The notes: a model not told the origin generated them from the letters alone. Positions 9,901 to 18,776 are shown, counted from the stretch's first letter. The stretch: DNA of 64,000 nt from SAR324 cluster bacterium (GCA_015232315.1 JADFZZ010000011.1:49509-113508); one strand, 5' to 3'. A program made the numbers and translations.

Positions 9901-12900
9901 CAGCAAATCTCCCAGCGTGTCTCTCAGCGGTTCTTTCCAGTGACGAATCAACCCATCCACCAGAAACATGCTTCGCGCGTGAAACCGGCGGGTCATGGGA
10001 CGTTCATTTAGTTTTATGGCAAGTTGCCCGATCCGATAGCCTTCATCCATGTCACCCAGTATGCCGCATAAAATCATGCCATAGGCAGAAAAAGCAAATG
10101 CGATTTCAGGGTAGTAGCCCATACGACTCGCAAACATGATTGACCGGAAAACCGCTACCGGAAACAAATTGGGAAAAGCCATGTAGGCCGAATGTGCGGT
10201 GTGATGCATAATGCGGAGGACAGACAACGCATGAGCTGAACCGGTATCAGGAATTGACAGTATGTCCTCATCAGACCTCCCCCAAAGGTTTAACTTCACT
10301 CTCAACAGATAGGCGACCAGATGCAGTTGGTTAGGCTTGGCAGGAAGGCCAAACCCGATTCGTTTTAGTAAACCCACCCCTTCCGTGACCGCTTTCCCGA
10401 TTTGATTGCGGGCAAACAGCCATTGAAGCCTGATTTCATAGATCGGAATCTTGTCTTCCATTGATGTTGCATGCTTGAGTCCTGTTTGAATCAGCGTTTC
10501 TGTTTCCTCCAGGCGGGTGCTGAGAAACGATGCTTCAGCGGCGTGGGTGAAGAGTTCCAGACACAATTCATAATGTGTGCTCCAGTTTTCTGCATGGATC
10601 AACTGAATTGCGGTATACAGATAATTGAAAGCGGATTCATAAGCTCCCGACAATTTGGCTTTTTTTCCGGCAGTCAGATTCAGATGAATGATGGTCCATT
10701 GTTCTTCCGCAGAAGCAAAAATAAGCACACCATGATTGAGTTGATTGACCAGGTCAAAAATTCGTTCTTCCTGCTGTTGGGGATTGGGGTAATTCTTCAG
10801 AAGAATGCGGCCAATTCTGAGGTGATAAGGTGCTTTTTGTGTGTTAGAAATCAGGGAATAAGCGGCTTGCTGTACCCTGTCATGAATAAATCTGTATCTG
10901 GGATTGATGTACTGAAGTAAAATTCCATGTTTTGCTTCATCCAGAACTGGAGATTTTGCGTCAACGCCATGCAGGGAATGTAAAAGTTTATAGCTTTCAT
11001 CCACAGGCAGAATCAGGCCTTCCTGGATTGCAGTACTCAGACAATGGATCAATTGATGTTGCGTCGATTCACAAACCATGAGTAGCGTCTGGAAATCAAA
11101 ACTATTGCCCAGACAGGCGGCATTTTTGAGGGCTTCCTGAACCATTGGCAATAATTTCTGGAGTTTGGACGCCATGAGTTCGACAACATTTTCTGTGATT
11201 TCAGCCTGCTCAATCCTGTCTAAAGCCCAAATCCAGCCTTGTTTCTGACGTTCGAACCAGATCAGTTGATCCTCATACAGACGTTGCAGAAACTGATTGA
11301 CAAAAAAAGGATTTCCATGGGTTTTGTGAAAGATCAACCGGGCAAGTTCCTGACACTGAGTCCTCTCCACATGCAGGGTTTCTTCAATCAGTTGACTCAC
11401 ATCCTCCAACACAAGTGGATTCAGATGAATGTGTTCAAGGGTTGAGCCGTAGGCTTCCAATTCCTTGAGTGCTATCAGGAGCGGATGTCCCGGTAGAACC
11501 TCATTGTCCCTGTAAGCCCCAATCAGCAACAGATATTGGGTTCCATCATCCCGCATGAGCAGTTCAAGCAGTTGCAAAGAAGCCAGATCCGCCCATTGAA
11601 GATCATCCATAAACAGCACCAGGGGATGTTCCTGGCGGGCAAGGGTACGGATGAACTGATGAAACACCACATTGAACCGGTTTTGCGATTCAATCGGCGG
11701 CAATGGAGGGACAGGTTCCTGCTTGCCAAGAATATACTCAATCTCAGGGATCACATCGACAATGATCTGGCCATTCGGTTCCAGGGCCGTCTGGAGTTTA
11801 TTCTGCCATGTTTCCAACTGTTCATCGGATTCCGTGAGCAACTGTCTGACAAATTCCTGAAACGCCTGAATCAGAGAAGCATAGGGAGTGTTGCGCTGAA
11901 ACTGGTCATATTTTCCTGAGATGAAATATCCCCGTTGTCGCACAATGGGTTTATGGACTTCATTGACCAGCGACGATTTACCGATTCCCGCGAAACCATC
12001 AATCAACAGCATGGCAGACCGGCCATGACTTACAACATGGAATGTCCGCATCAGTTGTTCAATCTGCGCGTCACGGCCATACAGTTTTTGAGGAATCTGG
12101 AATTTTTCGGAAATATCCTGATGCCCCAGATGCAATGAATCAATCCGGCCCATGGTTTCATACTGCTTGAGACAGGCTTCAAGATCAGCTTTCAGTCCAA
12201 AGGCGCTCTGGTAACGTTCCTCCGCAGTCTTTTCCAGCAGTTTCATGACAATGCTGGAAATTTCACGAGGAAAATCAGGAATCAACTGCAACGGCGTGGG
12301 AGGGGTCACGGCAATATGACAATGAACCAGTTCCATGGGATCATGACTTTGAAAAGGGCGTTCACCGGTCAGCATTTCATAAAACGTGATTCCAAGCGAA
12401 TACAGATCCGTCCGGTAATCGACGGTTCGGTTCATGCGTCCGGTTTGTTCCGGAGAAATGTAGGCCAGGGTTCCTTCCAGCGTGTTAGGATTCAACACGG
12501 TTTGGGCTTCACGGGAAAGTCGGGTGGCGATGCCGAAATCAATCAGTTTGATCTGTCCTGTGTCAGGATTCCATAGAATATTGGACGGATTGATGTCCTT
12601 GTGAATGATTTGACAATGGTGCACCTGTCCCAGAATTCCAGTGATCTGAATGGCAATCCGCAGAAACTCACGCAAATCCGGAACTCCCTGCTGTTTCAAA
12701 CATTCTGTCAGCGATTTGCCCCCGAAATCTTCCAATTCCATGACCCAGGAATTGTGATGCGGCTGAAAGTCATAAACCTTGATGATTCCAGACAGCGATT
12801 CCTTCTGTTCCTGCAAACTTTGAAGAATCTGGAATTCCCGAAAAAAACGGTTGCTTTCTTCCGGCAGGGGCGGTGCTTTTGCCAGCAGTTTCAGCACTAC

Positions 12901-12996
12901 AGGGATCTGGTCTTTAAGCCGGGTAGCCCTGAAAACCAGTGTTGACGGGCTCGCATGGAGCTGTTCTTTCAGGTGATAATGTTCCAGACCGTTCAT
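6949..12996 (-). CDS. Giant fusion: Ser/Thr kinase, AAA-type ATPase, helical repeats, two GAF domains, SpoIIE phosphatase
   Basis: 2015 residues. Residues 1-275 are a PknB-like kinase (K36; HKDINPSN with catalytic D134; DFG 153-155; YISPEQTG). A STAND/AAA-type ATPase follows from about 306 (YGRD; Walker A GFAGIGKSS 334-342; Walker B LVLFMDDLQWAD). A long TPR-like helical region reaches about 1290. Then come GAF domain 1 (about 1310-1470), a coiled coil, GAF domain 2 (about 1540-1700), a second coiled coil and a C-terminal PP2C/SpoIIE phosphatase (ETGGDWYDF, IGDVTGHGTPAA, WFTDGLIENTN). It therefore carries both a predicted protein kinase and a predicted phosphatase. GGAG lies nine bases before the ATG. 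STAS-type genes on either side are plausible phosphatase substrates. It shares its front half with the fusion at 46573-51957. Confidence 0.93.
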   Translation of the reverse strand: MNGLEHYHLKEQLHASPSTLVFRATRLKDQIPVVLKLLAKAPPLPEESNRFFREFQILQSLQEQKESLSGIIKVYDFQPHHNSWVMELEDFGGKSLTECLKQQGVPDLREFLRIAIQITGILGQVHHCQIIHKDINPSNILWNPDTGQIKLIDFGIATRLSREAQTVLNPNTLEGTLAYISPEQTGRMNRTVDYRTDLYSLGITFYEMLTGERPFQSHDPMELVHCHIAVTPPTPLQLIPDFPREISSIVMKLLEKTAEERYQSAFGLKADLEACLKQYETMGRIDSLHLGHQDISEKFQIPQKLYGRDAQIEQLMRTFHVVSHGRSAMLLIDGFAGIGKSSLVNEVHKPIVRQRGYFISGKYDQFQRNTPYASLIQAFQEFVRQLLTESDEQLETWQNKLQTALEPNGQIIVDVIPEIEYILGKQEPVPPLPPIESQNRFNVVFHQFIRTLARQEHPLVLFMDDLQWADLASLQLLELLMRDDGTQYLLLIGAYRDNEVLPGHPLLIALKELEAYGSTLEHIHLNPLVLEDVSQLIEETLHVERTQCQELARLIFHKTHGNPFFVNQFLQRLYEDQLIWFERQKQGWIWALDRIEQAEITENVVELMASKLQKLLPMVQEALKNAACLGNSFDFQTLLMVCESTQHQLIHCLSTAIQEGLILPVDESYKLLHSLHGVDAKSPVLDEAKHGILLQYINPRYRFIHDRVQQAAYSLISNTQKAPYHLRIGRILLKNYPNPQQQEERIFDLVNQLNHGVLIFASAEEQWTIIHLNLTAGKKAKLSGAYESAFNYLYTAIQLIHAENWSTHYELCLELFTHAAEASFLSTRLEETETLIQTGLKHATSMEDKIPIYEIRLQWLFARNQIGKAVTEGVGLLKRIGFGLPAKPNQLHLVAYLLRVKLNLWGRSDEDILSIPDTGSAHALSVLRIMHHTAHSAYMAFPNLFPVAVFRSIMFASRMGYYPEIAFAFSAYGMILCGILGDMDEGYRIGQLAIKLNERPMTRRFHARSMFLVDGLIRHWKEPLRDTLGDLLKNYKIGLEIGDISFGTLSAHLYCGYSYFAGIPLKSVFEEMQTYGSQIRRHKQQTYHYYHSIFMQALSNLMEETQEPWLMEGTYYSESKLLEIHLTAQDETAIFVLFMHKMVLNYLFGNYQQALENTLEIEKHINSLTGCVHIPLFRFYECLTLLKLAKTADKKTARSHLGKVKKNLKQLKLWSRHSPANYQHKLDLVLAEFYALHHHLDQAIQYHTQAIDGARKHQYLQEEALANELAGVFYLEQGQTQVARVYFIEAHRLYEQWNATAKVMQLRKMFLQHFGHPVNESKRADIGLTLTMQTGSSGTAEHILDLHTIFKATHSISEEIVLERLLKRLMQIVIESAGAQRGILLLEQEGHWLIEAESSITLNQINVLQSIPLEQEQTREFLPVSMIQFSVRTHTALVLDSAIQDLRFQNDPYVQRHQLQSALCLPVMHHGKISGILYLENNLMQGVFTRDRLELLKMLSAQIAVSIDNARLYSQMEDRVLQRTQDLQASLEQTMAKEREITHINQVLQTVNSTLDLDEVMKTAQIALNTVFAFNQIGLFLVNKERTHLQASRYFGYIHNDNLVEFYQLSIPLAGYTSFVSECCINNDPYYISPVTPELSEQFLPLDKKIYDMSPCRSYLLLPLHVQNKTIGVIVFSHRDEEFLLTDTDIMKADRYVNQIAAAINNAQLNQEIQQINASLEQKVMEQTHELRQALEKVQQASLKIEQNERMRHELATAKTVQQFLIPREDPVLDEIEIASYYKSASETGGDWYDFHHYAGDKRLDVLIGDVTGHGTPAAIITAMAASIYHSMEGHVHHAISTGLRSQMLHPSYLLQLLNQVLYSTTEGSFAMTFFYSVVDLEKKVLLYSSAGHNPCLLWRPSGFETEHKYPRKRRFTRDLFIRTPPLGYNRHPVYKIDIESLEKGDVLVWFTDGLIENTNEEGSMFGMKRLKHVLENSKDLSAHEIRDRIMQEANIFWKENPAEDDVTLIVGKIY

Positions 12997-13055
12997 GAAA
13001 ATCGCTCCGACATGTTGATTTCAATTCAAAGTGGATAAATAGTCTCTATCAAAAT

Positions 13056-13083
13056 TTGACAAGATTTTACAAGGGATTATCAA
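13056..13083 (+). promoter_or_regulatory. Possible sigma70-type promoter ahead of the STAS-like gene
   Basis: TTGACA at 13056-13061 and TATCAA at 13078-13083 are separated by 16 bases. They face the gene at 13231, leaving a leader of about 140 bases that contains the palindrome at 13137-13152. This is a motif match only. Confidence 0.35.
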
Positions 13084-13136
13084 CGGGTTTTTGTGGCGGA
13101 GTAGTTCGCCAGAAACATCTGGACAAACCCATACTT

Positions 13137-13152
13137 TTGATTCATGAATCAA
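13137..13152. promoter_or_regulatory. Perfect 16-bp palindrome, candidate operator
   Basis: TTGATTCATGAATCAA reads the same on both strands and lies in the divergent gap 12997-13230 between the giant fusion gene and the STAS-like gene. Its size and symmetry suit a dimeric repressor, but no regulator gene is adjacent. Confidence 0.35.
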
Positions 13153-13230
13153 TCACTGGACGATACGCGGTTCCAAACCCTTTTGAGGTGACTTATTATT
13201 TTTGAGAACACAAGAACGGAAAGGACATAA

Positions 13231-13647
13231 ATGCCAAAAGATGTGGTAGAAACTCAATTTTTTAAAACATGGTTGGAAGAGGATGGAATCGTCTACTCGG
13301 AGGTTGTAAAAGGCAGTGATATCACCCTGGAAGTGGCCATAGAACAGCTTGAAATCATCAGAAAACTTTCAAAAAGCAACAAAAAAGTCCCACTTTTTGT
13401 AGACAGCCTGCATATTGGCTCCATGTCCAGGGATGCCAGATTATATTTTACAGGTGAAGAATCTTTTAAAACCGTCAGTGCTGTAGCAATCCTTGTCGGG
13501 GGGCCTATCAGCAAGGTGATCGGAAACTTTTTTATTGGATTGAATAAAGGAGGATATCCCAACAAGTTGTTTGACGCCAAAGAAGACGCCGTTGAATGGT
13601 TGAAAGGGTTTCTGAATGAACAATATAGTGTTTCAGGAAAATATTAG
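13231..13647 (+). CDS. Small STAS/SpoIIAA-like protein of unknown role
   Basis: 138 residues. The pattern of a central strand with PLFVDSLHIGSMSRDARLYF, followed by AVAILVGGPISKVIGNFF and a C-terminal helix DAKEDAVEWLKGFL, resembles the STAS/SEC14-like fold of SpoIIAA-related proteins. The canonical DSSG phosphorylation motif is absent. AAAGGA lies seven bases before the ATG. It is divergent from the fusion that ends in a SpoIIE phosphatase and upstream of a response regulator carrying an RsbW-like ATPase, so a role in the same partner switch is plausible. The assignment rests on pattern resemblance only. Confidence 0.6.
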   Translation: MPKDVVETQFFKTWLEEDGIVYSEVVKGSDITLEVAIEQLEIIRKLSKSNKKVPLFVDSLHIGSMSRDARLYFTGEESFKTVSAVAILVGGPISKVIGNFFIGLNKGGYPNKLFDAKEDAVEWLKGFLNEQYSVSGKY

Positions 13648-13669
13648 TGATTCTATAAGGTTATGAAAA

Positions 13670-13855
13670 TTAAGCGGATTTTAGATTTCTGTAAAAGTCA
13701 AAAAGTTCAAGGATGTCTTCTTTTCGCTGTTTGAAGTGTAGCAAAGTTTCCTCGATTTTTTGCTGGAGTGCCGCAAACGTGGGAAAGTAATGCAGGTGAA
13801 TTTCATCCTGATTGATAATGATCCTGGAATCAGGTTTGTCACAGGTGGATATGTT
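13670..13855 (-). pseudogene. Fragment resembling a transposase C-terminus
   Basis: The minus strand stays open for 61 codons after an in-frame TGA (13856-13858) and ends at TAA (13670-13672), with no start codon or ribosome-binding site. The product includes HLHYFPTFAALQQKIEETLL and later KEDILELFDFYRNLKSA. That rhythm (a YxPTF block, then an amphipathic helix) resembles the ends of IS630-like DDE transposases. No catalytic part or inverted repeats are visible. If correct, it is a relic of an insertion sequence in the 335-base gap 13648-13982. The rest of that gap is AT-rich with no feature I recognise. Confidence 0.3.
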
Positions 13856-13982
13856 TCAGAATAACAATATTTTCTGATATTGATCCCACCGATTTATGAT
13901 TTGCTTTTAACAATTTGATACGATAAGCAAATAGACAAATCAACCCCTTGTTCTATTATTTTAATCATACCAGAACTCGCTC

Positions 13983-14867
13983 ATGAAAGTACTGATTGTA
14001 GAAGACGAAGCAGACTTACGGGAAGAGATTGTGAATAGTCTGAAATGGACTAACTACAAACTCCATACGGCGGATAACGGTCGTCAGGCATTTGATATGA
14101 TTCAGGCAGACCCCGCCGAATGGGATGCTGTGATCACGGATATCAAAATGCCGGTCATGGACGGATTAACCCTGCTGAAAACACTCCGGAAAAAAGATTA
14201 CCAGATTCCTGTGATCATCATGACCGGACATGGGGATTTTGAAATATCTCTTCAGGCGCTGAGACTTGGAGCTTTTGATTTCATTCTGAAGCCATTTGAT
14301 CCTGATATTCTTGAAGAACTTCTGCATAAACTGGAAACCTTCCAGGAATCGCATGAAGTGTCTTCATTGATGCTGTCTTATGTGCGTCAAGTAGAACTGG
14401 ATATTCCCAGTGACACTTCGCTGATCCTGAATGTGGTCAACTACCTTCAAAGTCATTTCCGCTATCATTGCAAACAATATCAAATCAATCTGACCCGTAT
14501 CCATCTTTGCCTGTATGAAGCGCTGACCAATGCGGTGGTGCATGGCAATCTGGAGGTTGATTCATCCCTGAAAGAAGAATCGTGGGACACCTTTTTCGAG
14601 GTTCTGTCTCAAAGGGAAGGGCTCGAAAAATTCCGTAACCGGCAGGTTCATCTGGTTTATCGTGCCATGGAAGACCGTCTGGAGTTTGAATTCACGGATC
14701 AGGGAAAAGGATTCAATGCCCAAAAGCGATTGGATGTGCATGAACTTGATGATGTCGTGTCCAGTGGCAGAGGCTTGCTTCTGATCAAAACCTACATGGA
14801 TGAAGTGGAATGGAATGAAACCGGAAACAGAATCCGTATGGTCAAATATCTCAAAAACTCAGGGTAG
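13983..14867 (+). CDS. Response regulator fused to an RsbW-like (anti-sigma kinase type) ATPase domain
   Basis: 294 residues. Residues 1-120 are a receiver domain (E7/D8, phospho-acceptor D53 in ITDIKMP, Thr in IIMTGHGD, Lys in LKPFDPD). From about 150 on there is a GHKL-type ATPase of the small RsbW/SpoIIAB class: HLCLYEALTNAVVHGN is its N-box, followed by FTDQGKGFN and SSGRGLLLIKTYMDEV. There is no HisKA domain, so it is not a histidine kinase. By family knowledge, RsbW-like domains bind sigma factors or phosphorylate STAS proteins on Ser. Here phosphorylation of the receiver would presumably gate that activity, linking two-component input to partner switching. It lies 335 bases after the STAS-like gene. 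Confidence 0.9.
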   Translation: MKVLIVEDEADLREEIVNSLKWTNYKLHTADNGRQAFDMIQADPAEWDAVITDIKMPVMDGLTLLKTLRKKDYQIPVIIMTGHGDFEISLQALRLGAFDFILKPFDPDILEELLHKLETFQESHEVSSLMLSYVRQVELDIPSDTSLILNVVNYLQSHFRYHCKQYQINLTRIHLCLYEALTNAVVHGNLEVDSSLKEESWDTFFEVLSQREGLEKFRNRQVHLVYRAMEDRLEFEFTDQGKGFNAQKRLDVHELDDVVSSGRGLLLIKTYMDEVEWNETGNRIRMVKYLKNSG

Positions 14868-14874
14868 CTCCTTC

Positions 14875-15849
14875 TCACTGATCCACCAAATGACAGCGTA
14901 CCCAATGGTCAGCTTTCTCACCGGCCTTACGCCATTCCGGGATCTGTTTGCCGCAAAGTTCCTGAGCCATCGGACATCGAGTATGAAATCTGCACCCTGA
15001 CGGTAAATTGATGGGAGAGGGAACATCACCTTTCAGCACAATTTTCTGTTTTGTTCCGGTGGGCACTGTGGATGGAATCGCTGAAATCAGGGCTTGCGTG
15101 TAGGGATGCAACGCTCCGGAATAGATGGTGTCAGAATCGGTCATCTCCACAAACTGTCCCAGATACATCACCGCCACCCTGTCAGAAACATGACGAACCA
15201 CGGCCAGATCATGAGAAATGAACAGATAGGTGAGATGCAGTCGTTCCTGCAATTCCAGCAACAGATTGAGAATCTGGGCCTGGATGGAAACGTCCAGCGC
15301 CGAGACCGGTTCATCACACACAATCAATCGCGGATTCAACGCAATGGCGCGCGCAATACCGATTCGTTGACGTTGTCCGCCTGAAAATTCATGGGGATAA
15401 CGGTTTATCGCACCTTGAGAAACCCCGACCTGTTCCAGCAGGCGACTGACCTGATTCCGTCGTTCAACAGCATTCCGTTGCTGATGAATGATAAAGGGTT
15501 CTTCCAGAATTTCGCCAATGGTATGTCTCGAATTGAGCGAGTCAAAGGGATCCTGAAAAATCATCTGCATCCGCTGGCGTAACGGACGCAACTCTCTGGC
15601 TGAATGATGAGTGATGTCAGCGTCTTCAAACAGAATCTTTCCTGACGTGGGATTGTTCAACCGCAGAACCGTCTGGCCCAGCGTTGTTTTCCCCGAACCT
15701 GATTCTCCGACAATACCCAATGTTTCACCGGGATTGACCGAAAAAGACACCCCATCCAGGGCATGCACCACGCCCACCTGACGTCGTAAAACACCTCGAT
15801 AGACGGGAAAATGCATGGTGAGATTCTGAATCTTTAATAATGATGTCAT
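14875..15849 (-). CDS. Peptide ABC transporter ATP-binding protein, OppF/DppF type
   Basis: 324 residues, the usual OppF/DppF length. It has Walker A GESGSGKTT, the signature SGGQRQRIGIARA, Walker B LIVCDEPVSALD and the H-loop ISHDLAVV. The C-terminal extension includes CRFHTRCPMAQELC, a Cys pattern typical of the oligopeptide/nickel-family C-terminal domain that can hold an iron-sulfur cluster. It is the last gene of the minus-strand transporter operon and begins 32 bases after the OppD-like ATPase gene. The two ATPases probably form a heterodimer beneath the two permeases. In enteric yejABEF the two are fused in one protein; here they are separate. Confidence 0.93.
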   Translation of the reverse strand: MTSLLKIQNLTMHFPVYRGVLRRQVGVVHALDGVSFSVNPGETLGIVGESGSGKTTLGQTVLRLNNPTSGKILFEDADITHHSARELRPLRQRMQMIFQDPFDSLNSRHTIGEILEEPFIIHQQRNAVERRNQVSRLLEQVGVSQGAINRYPHEFSGGQRQRIGIARAIALNPRLIVCDEPVSALDVSIQAQILNLLLELQERLHLTYLFISHDLAVVRHVSDRVAVMYLGQFVEMTDSDTIYSGALHPYTQALISAIPSTVPTGTKQKIVLKGDVPSPINLPSGCRFHTRCPMAQELCGKQIPEWRKAGEKADHWVRCHLVDQ

Positions 15850-15881
15850 GACAAACGCTCAGGTAAATGGATTGGTGATAA

Positions 15882-16883
15882 TCAATTCCAGGAATTCATT
15901 ACTTCACGCCAACGGACACAACGCACCCAATGCGCTGAAGCGACTTGTTCCAGCATTGGTTCGACAGACTGACAGGCGGGTTGGCACCAGTCACAGCGGT
16001 TTTGAAATCTGCACCCTGCCGGCAATTCATGAAGATCGGGAACCATGCCCGGAATCACTGAAAGTTTTTGTTTTCTGGGGCGATCAAGTCGTGGAACAAG
16101 ATTGAGCAATCCTTGCGTGTAGGGATGGCGTGGATTTGAAAACAATTGTTCGACGGAGGCTGTTTCCACCACATTGCCGGCATACATGACCAGCACGGTA
16201 TCGCACATTTCAGCAATCACGCCAAGATCATGGGTGATAAAGACAATGGCGGTGCCCGATTCTTTCTGCAAGGTTTTGAGCAATTCCAGAATTTGTGCCT
16301 GAATGGTTACATCCAGCGCGGTGGTGGGTTCATCGGCAATGAGGATATCGGGTTTGCAGGCAATGGCCATGGCGATCATCACCCGTTGGCGCATGCCTCC
16401 TGAAAGTTGGTGAGGATATTCATGAAACCGCTGTTCTGGAGAAGGGATTCCCACTTTGCTGAGTAGTTCCAGAACCTGGTTTTGTGTTTCCTGAGCAGTC
16501 GATGTTTTTCCATGAATTCGCAACACCTCACCAATCTGTTTCCCGACTTTATGCACCGGATTCAAGGCGGTCATCGGTTCCTGGAAAATCATGGAAATCC
16601 GGTTGCCTCGTAATTCATGAATTTCCTCCAGTGTCATGGAAACCAGATCGCGTCCCTTGAATAAAATCTGTCCAGCTTCGATTTTGCCATGAGGTTGCGG
16701 CAACAGACGCATGACAGAAAGCGAGGTGACGCTTTTTCCACAGCCGGATTCTCCCACAATTCCCAGAATCTGTCCGGCACGCAGATCAAAACTGACTCCA
16801 TTGACCGCACGCATTGTGCCCTGTTCTGTGCTGAAGGAAGTGACGAGATCCTTGACTTGCAGAATATAGGATTCTTGAGACAT
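15882..16883 (-). CDS. Peptide ABC transporter ATP-binding protein, OppD/DppD type
   Basis: 333 residues. It has Walker [13 protein letters not shown], the Q-loop in [12 protein letters not shown], the signature [14 protein letters not shown], Walker [13 protein letters not shown] and [13 protein letters not shown]. The tail [14 protein letters not shown] carries the family cysteine cluster. It should hydrolyse ATP on the cytoplasmic side to power uptake. It begins 13 bases after the binding-protein gene, so these genes are co-transcribed. The substrate is inferred from the YejA-like binding protein rather than from this subunit. Confidence 0.93.
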   Translation of the reverse strand: MSQESYILQVKDLVTSFSTEQGTMRAVNGVSFDLRAGQILGIVGESGCGKSVTSLSVMRLLPQPHGKIEAGQILFKGRDLVSMTLEEIHELRGNRISMIFQEPMTALNPVHKVGKQIGEVLRIHGKTSTAQETQNQVLELLSKVGIPSPEQRFHEYPHQLSGGMRQRVMIAMAIACKPDILIADEPTTALDVTIQAQILELLKTLQKESGTAIVFITHDLGVIAEMCDTVLVMYAGNVVETASVEQLFSNPRHPYTQGLLNLVPRLDRPRKQKLSVIPGMVPDLHELPAGCRFQNRCDWCQPACQSVEPMLEQVASAHWVRCVRWREVMNSWN

Positions 16884-16896
16884 AGTCTAAACCGCC

Positions 16897-18678
16897 TTAC
16901 TTTCTGAAAGTAGTGTCAATCAGTGTCACCGGTTCAAAGGTTTTCCCGGTTTTCATGGCTTTTTGCGTTTCTTCATAAGTGTCCCGGTCAAACCAGAAGA
17001 GTCCTGTTCCAAACGGTTCAAACGCGGAATCCGACATTTTGGTGGCAGGCACTTTGGGTAGTTTCCACCAGCGCCAGTACATTTCCCGGAAATAACCCAC
17101 CATGTAGGTTGGCACATACGCTCCGATTTCATGGATTTTTTCCTGAATCTGACGGGATAGGCTGACTCGCTCCTGTTCATCGGTGGAGTTCCGATAGATG
17201 TCGATCAGCTTGTCCATTTCCGGATTGTCGGTGTTGGTGATGTTGTTGGTCTGTGGAACGTGGGCATTGACAGAATGGTAGAATTCCCAGTATTGCGGAC
17301 GCAGACCGGTTCCGTAGGCCATCCAGGCGACATCATGATTTTTTTCCAGCACCATCTTGAAGGCCGCACTGCCATCGAGTCGCTGAAGATTCATCTCGAT
17401 TCCGGCTTTCAGCGCTTCTTCCCGCAACACCACCAGCCGTTCCGTGTGAGGTTCGGAAGAATACACCACGTTGACCGAAAATCTGGTGCCGTTCTTGATC
17501 CAGATTCCATCGGATCCGCGTTGCCAGCCGGAGGCTTTCATCAACGCTTCGACTTTGGCGATATCAAATTCACGGGCCTTGATGCTGGTGTTGGTGTATT
17601 TGCCATAACCGGTGAACTGATTGTGTAACCGCTGATAGTCGCCCCGCAACACTTCTTTCAGCAATTTATCCATGTCGATCGCATGAGCAAAGGCATATCG
17701 CACATTGGCGTCCTTGAATAGTTCCTTGTCCTGATTGAGCCAGAATCCGTAGGAAGGCTGAGGAGCATCGGTGTAAAACCAGAGTTTATGCGCATATCCC
17801 CGGGTGGTGATGTCCAGATCTTTGGCTTGCTGATGCCAGTAATTGGGAAGCGTCAGACCAAACGCGTCCAGTTCGCCTTTCTTGAAATACTCAAATTCTG
17901 TGGTGACATCCCGGATCACTGAATATTCAATCTTGTCCACATTGAACCGTCCCCTGAACCAGTAAAGATCTTTGGCCCACCAGTCTTTTTTACGTTTGAA
18001 GGTGATGCTTTTGCCTTTGTTGATTTTATCAATCACATACGGACCGGTGTTGGGGCAAATCTCCCAGTTGAACTTTCTCACAAAAGAATCATCCAGTTCC
18101 CCGTAAAAATGGCGGGGAGTCGGACTGAGGCCCAGTGTGAGATGCAAGTCCGGTTTGGCTTTGGTGGCTACCACCGCAATGGTGTGCTCGTCAAACTTGA
18201 TCACCCGGTCAATTTCTTCGGTATAATAATTATTGTACCAGGGGGCCACAATGTGTTTGGATCGCATGAATTCCAGGGTGTAGATATAGTCTTCTGCCGC
18301 CACCGGTTTGCCATCCGACCATCTTGCTCGGGGATCAAGTTTGAAATACATGGTTTTTTTATCAGCTCCGAACGCCCAGTGTGTGGCCAGTTCCGGCAGG
18401 ATTTCTTCAGTATTGGGGTGAATCCCGATCAGGCTCATTTGATTTCCCAGGATGGCACTGCGGAAACTGCTGTTGGAATCCGGACCAATGGTTCGCATCG
18501 TCAAGGGAAAAGCCTGAATGGACGCATGGAAGGTGCCTCCTTTTTTTGCGTTGATGTCCGCAAACACCGGAGAAGTTTCATTGGTGAGCCATTGCAGGTT
18601 ATCCGGCAGTTTATCTTGAGCGGATGCACAATATGCGGTAAGCAGTACACCAATAAATAATAGTATTAGATTTTTCAT
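16897..18678 (-). CDS. yejA: Periplasmic peptide-binding protein, family 5 (YejA-like)
   Basis: 593 residues with a signal peptide (LILLFIGVLLTAYCASA, cut before QDK). The mature part has family-5 features: the early KKGGTFHASI, the WSDGKPVAAEDYIYTLEF motif and TGPYVIDKINKGKSITFKR. Its length and opening resemble YejA, the binding protein of the peptide/microcin C importer. It captures substrate in the periplasm for the two permeases encoded upstream. Its ribosome-binding site and start codon lie inside a 16-bp sequence repeated at 21798-21813, just behind the yejE stop. The ancestral operon therefore read yejB-yejE-yejA without the 3.1-kb restriction module now between them. The symbol is by resemblance. 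Confidence 0.85.
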   Translation of the reverse strand: MKNLILLFIGVLLTAYCASAQDKLPDNLQWLTNETSPVFADINAKKGGTFHASIQAFPLTMRTIGPDSNSSFRSAILGNQMSLIGIHPNTEEILPELATHWAFGADKKTMYFKLDPRARWSDGKPVAAEDYIYTLEFMRSKHIVAPWYNNYYTEEIDRVIKFDEHTIAVVATKAKPDLHLTLGLSPTPRHFYGELDDSFVRKFNWEICPNTGPYVIDKINKGKSITFKRKKDWWAKDLYWFRGRFNVDKIEYSVIRDVTTEFEYFKKGELDAFGLTLPNYWHQQAKDLDITTRGYAHKLWFYTDAPQPSYGFWLNQDKELFKDANVRYAFAHAIDMDKLLKEVLRGDYQRLHNQFTGYGKYTNTSIKAREFDIAKVEALMKASGWQRGSDGIWIKNGTRFSVNVVYSSEPHTERLVVLREEALKAGIEMNLQRLDGSAAFKMVLEKNHDVAWMAYGTGLRPQYWEFYHSVNAHVPQTNNITNTDNPEMDKLIDIYRNSTDEQERVSLSRQIQEKIHEIGAYVPTYMVGYFREMYWRWWKLPKVPATKMSDSAFEPFGTGLFWFDRDTYEETQKAMKTGKTFEPVTLIDTTFRK

Positions 18679-18688
18679 GAATTCCTTT
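18673..18688. repeat. 16-bp direct repeat, downstream copy, spanning the yejA start
   Basis: TTTCATGAATTCCTTT is identical to 21798-21813. On the minus strand it reads AAAGGAATTCATGAAA, that is, the ribosome-binding site, the ATG and the second codon of the yejA-like gene. The two copies bracket the restriction-modification module like a target-site duplication. Confidence 0.85.
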
Positions 18689-18776
18689 GTGAATGTTTAA
18701 CGTTGAATTGAAAGTTTTCCGAGGCAAAACAGCGCCACCACGTGAAATCCGTTTTAAACGAGTTGTTCTATGATTT

